From contig NZ_FOJG01000002.1 in the NCBI RefSeq assembly GCF_900110835.1, positions 2,572,556 through 2,636,555 on the forward strand: a DNA stretch of 64,000 nucleotides. The letters run 5' to 3'. The first letter of the stretch is position 1. The number at the start of each line of letters is the position of its first letter. The stretch is from Chitinophaga arvensicola (lineage in GTDB: Bacteria > Bacteroidota > Bacteroidia > Chitinophagales > Chitinophagaceae). Of the stretch, positions 61,594 through 64,000 are shown piece after piece. A program made the position numbers and the translations under genes. The notes under the pieces are model-generated. The model made no database searches, had not been told where the DNA came from, and worked only from the letters and a program-made list of their open reading frames with translations.

Positions 61594-63300
61594 TTACCAG
61601 CCCGGGTTCTGACGCATGTTATCATTCTTCACCACTTCGTCATAGGGAATGGGATAGAGATACATTTTGGGGGCCATAAAGACCGGCTTAAATACCTCCA
61701 CCACGTTGTAATTAAAGGCTGGTCCGTCTTTGATGATACTCATACCATGCAATGCTTTTGCATATACCTGCTGCGCTATCTTCCAGCGGCGGATATCCCA
61801 GAAACGATGTTCTTCAAAAGCCAGTTCTATTCTCCTTTCGTTGCGTATTACACTGCGCATATCATCCGTATTCATATTTTCCCGGAGACCATACATACCG
61901 TTACTACCAGCTGCAATGCCTGCACGTGCGCGCAGGTCTTTGAGTACCTGGTACACTTCCGCCGTAGGGCCGTTAGCTTCGTTTTCTGCTTCCGCAAAAT
62001 TGAGCAGTACTTCTGTGTACCGGAGTATGATCCAGTCGTGGCTGGTATTGCTATACTGCGTGGCATTTTCAAAGTTGCCCATGAACTTGCGCATATAGTA
62101 AGATGTCTGCGTGCCTGGTTCAGCACCACCCGGGCGGTGCTGGCCACCCTGAAACGTTTGTAGATCCGTATTCAGCCAGTGTGATCCATTATAGAGGATA
62201 CTCATGGCGAGACGTGGATCGCGGCGGGCATAAGGATCATTGGAATTATAACCAGAAGTCGCATCTGTTATAGGTACCCCCGTATTAGTGGGAAAAGCAT
62301 CTACCAGTTCCTGCGTAGGATTGGTACGGCCTCTTGCTACCTGTGCAAAACCTACAGGGCCATTGGTGCTTTCTATATCGGTGTTATTCCCACCCTGGCG
62401 GAAGAAAATAACTTCCTTATTGTTCTGGGTAATAAATACATCCTTGAAATTGGAAAGCAACCCGAATGTTTTTTCATTGATCAGGTCGCGGGCCGCCGTA
62501 GCTGCCAGTTGCCAGCGCGATTTATCGTAGCTGGCGTAACCTGTGAGTGCATTGTTGGCGTCGATGTTCTGTCCGTTGAACAAAGGACTGGCTGCATATA
62601 ACAACACCCGTGCTTTCAGGGCCAGGGCAGCGCCTCTGGTAGCGCGATGACTGTTCAGTTCCGGCGCGGCTACAGGATTGGGACGCAGACTATCTTTGAT
62701 AGCATCGCATTCTTTCACGATATACGAAACACAATCTGCAAAAGAGCTACGGGGGATTTGAACATCATCTCCCAATTCCCTTACCTTATCTCCCATCAGC
62801 GGAACACCGCCGTAACGTTTCAGCAGTTCGAAATAGAACAGCGCCCTGATAAAACGCGCTTCTGCTTTCCAGGCGTAACGAATAGATGCCCCGTTGGGTA
62901 GTTTTTCCTTTACAGGCGACACATCAATATTGGATACAAAAAGGCTGGCAGCGCGGATCGCACTGTAGCAACTGTTCCAGGGCGATTCGTCGCCGATAGT
63001 AGCGTAGGAAGAATAGGCGCCGGTAGCCAGTTGCGATACGGCAGAAGTACCCACGAGGCCGGAGATAGCATCATCTGATGCGGCATCCAGCAGATCGCCG
63101 CCCACACGGTTATAACCACCGGGTAATTTTGCGTAAATGTTATTGAGAAATTTATTGGCGTAAGTACCCAATGAATCATCCTGATCGAATACATATTCAA
63201 TGGTTACTTTTTCAAGCGGAATAACTTCATAGTCTTTCCGGCAGCTGATGATCACGGTCATGCAGCCGGCTAAGAAAAACAATATGCGGAAATGTTTCAT
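61594..63300 (-). CDS. RagB/SusD family nutrient-uptake lipoprotein
   Basis: 568-residue lipoprotein with signal peptide ending MTVIISC. Helical TPR-like SusD fold: YAWKAEARFIRALFYFELLKRYGGVPLM, the RATRGAALALKARVLLYAASPLFNG stretch, and the C-terminal RNERRIELAFEEHRFWDIRRWKIAQ motif with YLYPIPYDEVVKN. It lies on the cell surface and lids a SusC barrel. It follows the partial SusC by 22 bases and precedes the other SusC by 36 bases, so its partner could be either. Confidence 0.96.
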   Translation of the reverse strand: MKHFRILFFLAGCMTVIISCRKDYEVIPLEKVTIEYVFDQDDSLGTYANKFLNNIYAKLPGGYNRVGGDLLDAASDDAISGLVGTSAVSQLATGAYSSYATIGDESPWNSCYSAIRAASLFVSNIDVSPVKEKLPNGASIRYAWKAEARFIRALFYFELLKRYGGVPLMGDKVRELGDDVQIPRSSFADCVSYIVKECDAIKDSLRPNPVAAPELNSHRATRGAALALKARVLLYAASPLFNGQNIDANNALTGYASYDKSRWQLAATAARDLINEKTFGLLSNFKDVFITQNNKEVIFFRQGGNNTDIESTNGPVGFAQVARGRTNPTQELVDAFPTNTGVPITDATSGYNSNDPYARRDPRLAMSILYNGSHWLNTDLQTFQGGQHRPGGAEPGTQTSYYMRKFMGNFENATQYSNTSHDWIILRYTEVLLNFAEAENEANGPTAEVYQVLKDLRARAGIAAGSNGMYGLRENMNTDDMRSVIRNERRIELAFEEHRFWDIRRWKIAQQVYAKALHGMSIIKDGPAFNYNVVEVFKPVFMAPKMYLYPIPYDEVVKNDNMRQNPGW

Positions 63301-63322
63301 GATGCGATGTTTAGATGGCTGA

Positions 63323-64000
63323 CTAGAATTTTATGTTGATACCGGTGTTCAGTACCCGCTGAATGGGATAGGCCCCCACTCCTACTTCGGGGTCAACGAA
63401 ATCATATGCAGCGTGTGTAAACAGATTCTGTGCATTGGCAAACACCTTTACGCTGCCGAGCCGTACACGGCTGGTCCAGCTATAAGGGAGATTATACGCC
63501 ACATTAATGTTTTTCAGGCGGAAATAATTGCCATTGCGCACCCAGAAAGAAGAAGACATCTTGTTATAGGTGTGATTGGCATCGGCGGTGAGACGCGGAT
63601 AAGTAGCGGTATTCGCCGTTTCCGGTGTCCAGCGGCCGGTGATCTGCTGATAAGCCTGACCGTAAGTAAAGTTGAGGAACTGGAAACCTGCTTCCGTAGC
63701 GAAATTGGCGACATAGTTCACACGATTGGCCACACCCTGCAACAGCACACTGGCTTCAATTCCTTTCCAGGAAAAACCAAAATTAACACCATAGTAGATG
63801 CGTGGTTTGTAAGTGCCAATGGGCGCCTCATCGAATTGATTGATCACACCGTCGCCGTTCAGATCTTTATAACGGATGTCGCCTGCCTGTGGTTTGTAAC
63901 CCGCGATGGTAGCACTACCTGCGGCTTCTTCAGCAGATTGGAAAAATCCATCTGCCACATACCCGAAGCGCATACCGATAGGCTGACCTGTTCTTTTATT
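63323..64000 (-). CDS. SusC/RagA family transporter, C-terminal part (runs off window)
   Basis: Only the last 225 codons are present; the frame stays open to the window edge. The C-terminal barrel is typical: GDIRYKDLNGDGVINQFDEAPIG, YYGVNFGFSWKGIEASVLLQGVANR, RWTPETANTATYPRLT, FWVRNGNYFRLKNINVAYNLP and the final VLNTGINIKF. It resembles the second SusC in the locus but is not identical. It is the first gene of the visible operon and 22 bases upstream of susD. Confidence 0.95.
   Translation of the reverse strand, partial: NKRTGQPIGMRFGYVADGFFQSAEEAAGSATIAGYKPQAGDIRYKDLNGDGVINQFDEAPIGTYKPRIYYGVNFGFSWKGIEASVLLQGVANRVNYVANFATEAGFQFLNFTYGQAYQQITGRWTPETANTATYPRLTADANHTYNKMSSSFWVRNGNYFRLKNINVAYNLPYSWTSRVRLGSVKVFANAQNLFTHAAYDFVDPEVGVGAYPIQRVLNTGINIKF

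Noticed and set aside
60976..62163. 395-codon plus-strand frame inside the SusC and SusD genes
   Set aside because: Fully antisense to two well-supported genes; long only because of codon bias on the other strand.

Overview
The window looks like chromosome from a member of the Bacteroidota, most probably the Chitinophaga group of the Chitinophagaceae. This rests on the SusC/SusD pairs, a subtilase with a type IX secretion C-terminal domain, Bacteroidota-restricted families (DUF3810, DUF3667, DUF4272), signal peptides ending in AQ, and promoters of the TTG-N18/19-TAnnTTTG form instead of the E. coli -35/-10 form. The genus is an inference. There is no insertion sequence, prophage, CRISPR array or rRNA operon; most of the window is ordinary chromosome.

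Layout. 1-688: gene-free, opening with a 71-bp tandem repeat. 704-8672: T9SS-exported subtilase, dihydrolipoyl dehydrogenase, and an ftsK-lolA pair. 8757-12399: alpha/beta hydrolase, DUF423 protein, shikimate kinase, 4'-phosphopantetheinyl transferase, and dcd on the other strand. 12441-14238: a two-gene RNA-repair operon, an ATP-dependent RNA ligase overlapping an HD-phosphoesterase/polynucleotide-kinase fusion. This is the most distinctive functional unit here. 14437-20672: DUF885 lipoprotein, DUF4272 protein, a tiny Pro/Arg-rich lipoprotein, DUF1080 protein, and stress-type membrane and SRPBCC proteins. 21256-27631: TlpA-like lipoprotein, YggS, acyl-CoA dehydrogenase, arginase-family enzyme, DUF3810 protein with a zincin motif, and fructosamine kinase.

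27632-39960: a soluble PAS hybrid kinase, the DUF177-rpmF-plsX operon, a 1273-residue NtrY-like membrane kinase, mazG, tex and a small lipoprotein. 40105-43219: enoyl-CoA hydratase, DUF3667 protein, a YD-repeat-like secreted protein, then tRNA-Gly(GCC) and tRNA-Leu(TAA). 43744-54116: accessory-looking genes, namely a zinc-ribbon membrane protein, a GlxA-type regulator, GAPDH, a DHCW cupin, a formylglycine-generating-enzyme-like protein, an AraC regulator with an SDR, a tautomerase-fold isomerase, an orphan HrgA/HARE-HTH protein and a MacB-type permease without an ATPase.

54173-64000 (minus strand): a polysaccharide utilization locus running off the right edge, in transcription order SusC (partial), SusD, SusC, a two-domain surface lipoprotein with a propeller-like region, and a glycoside hydrolase family 2 enzyme with a discoidin/CBM32-like module nested inside it. 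Intergenic gaps of 6 to 36 bases make it one probable transcription unit: binding and uptake by SusCD, with surface glycan recognition and exo-acting hydrolysis encoded downstream.

Starts were moved inward from the longest open frame where an internal ATG begins a signal peptide or the conserved N-terminus. Residue numbers are hand counts and may be off by a few, especially where marked 'about'.
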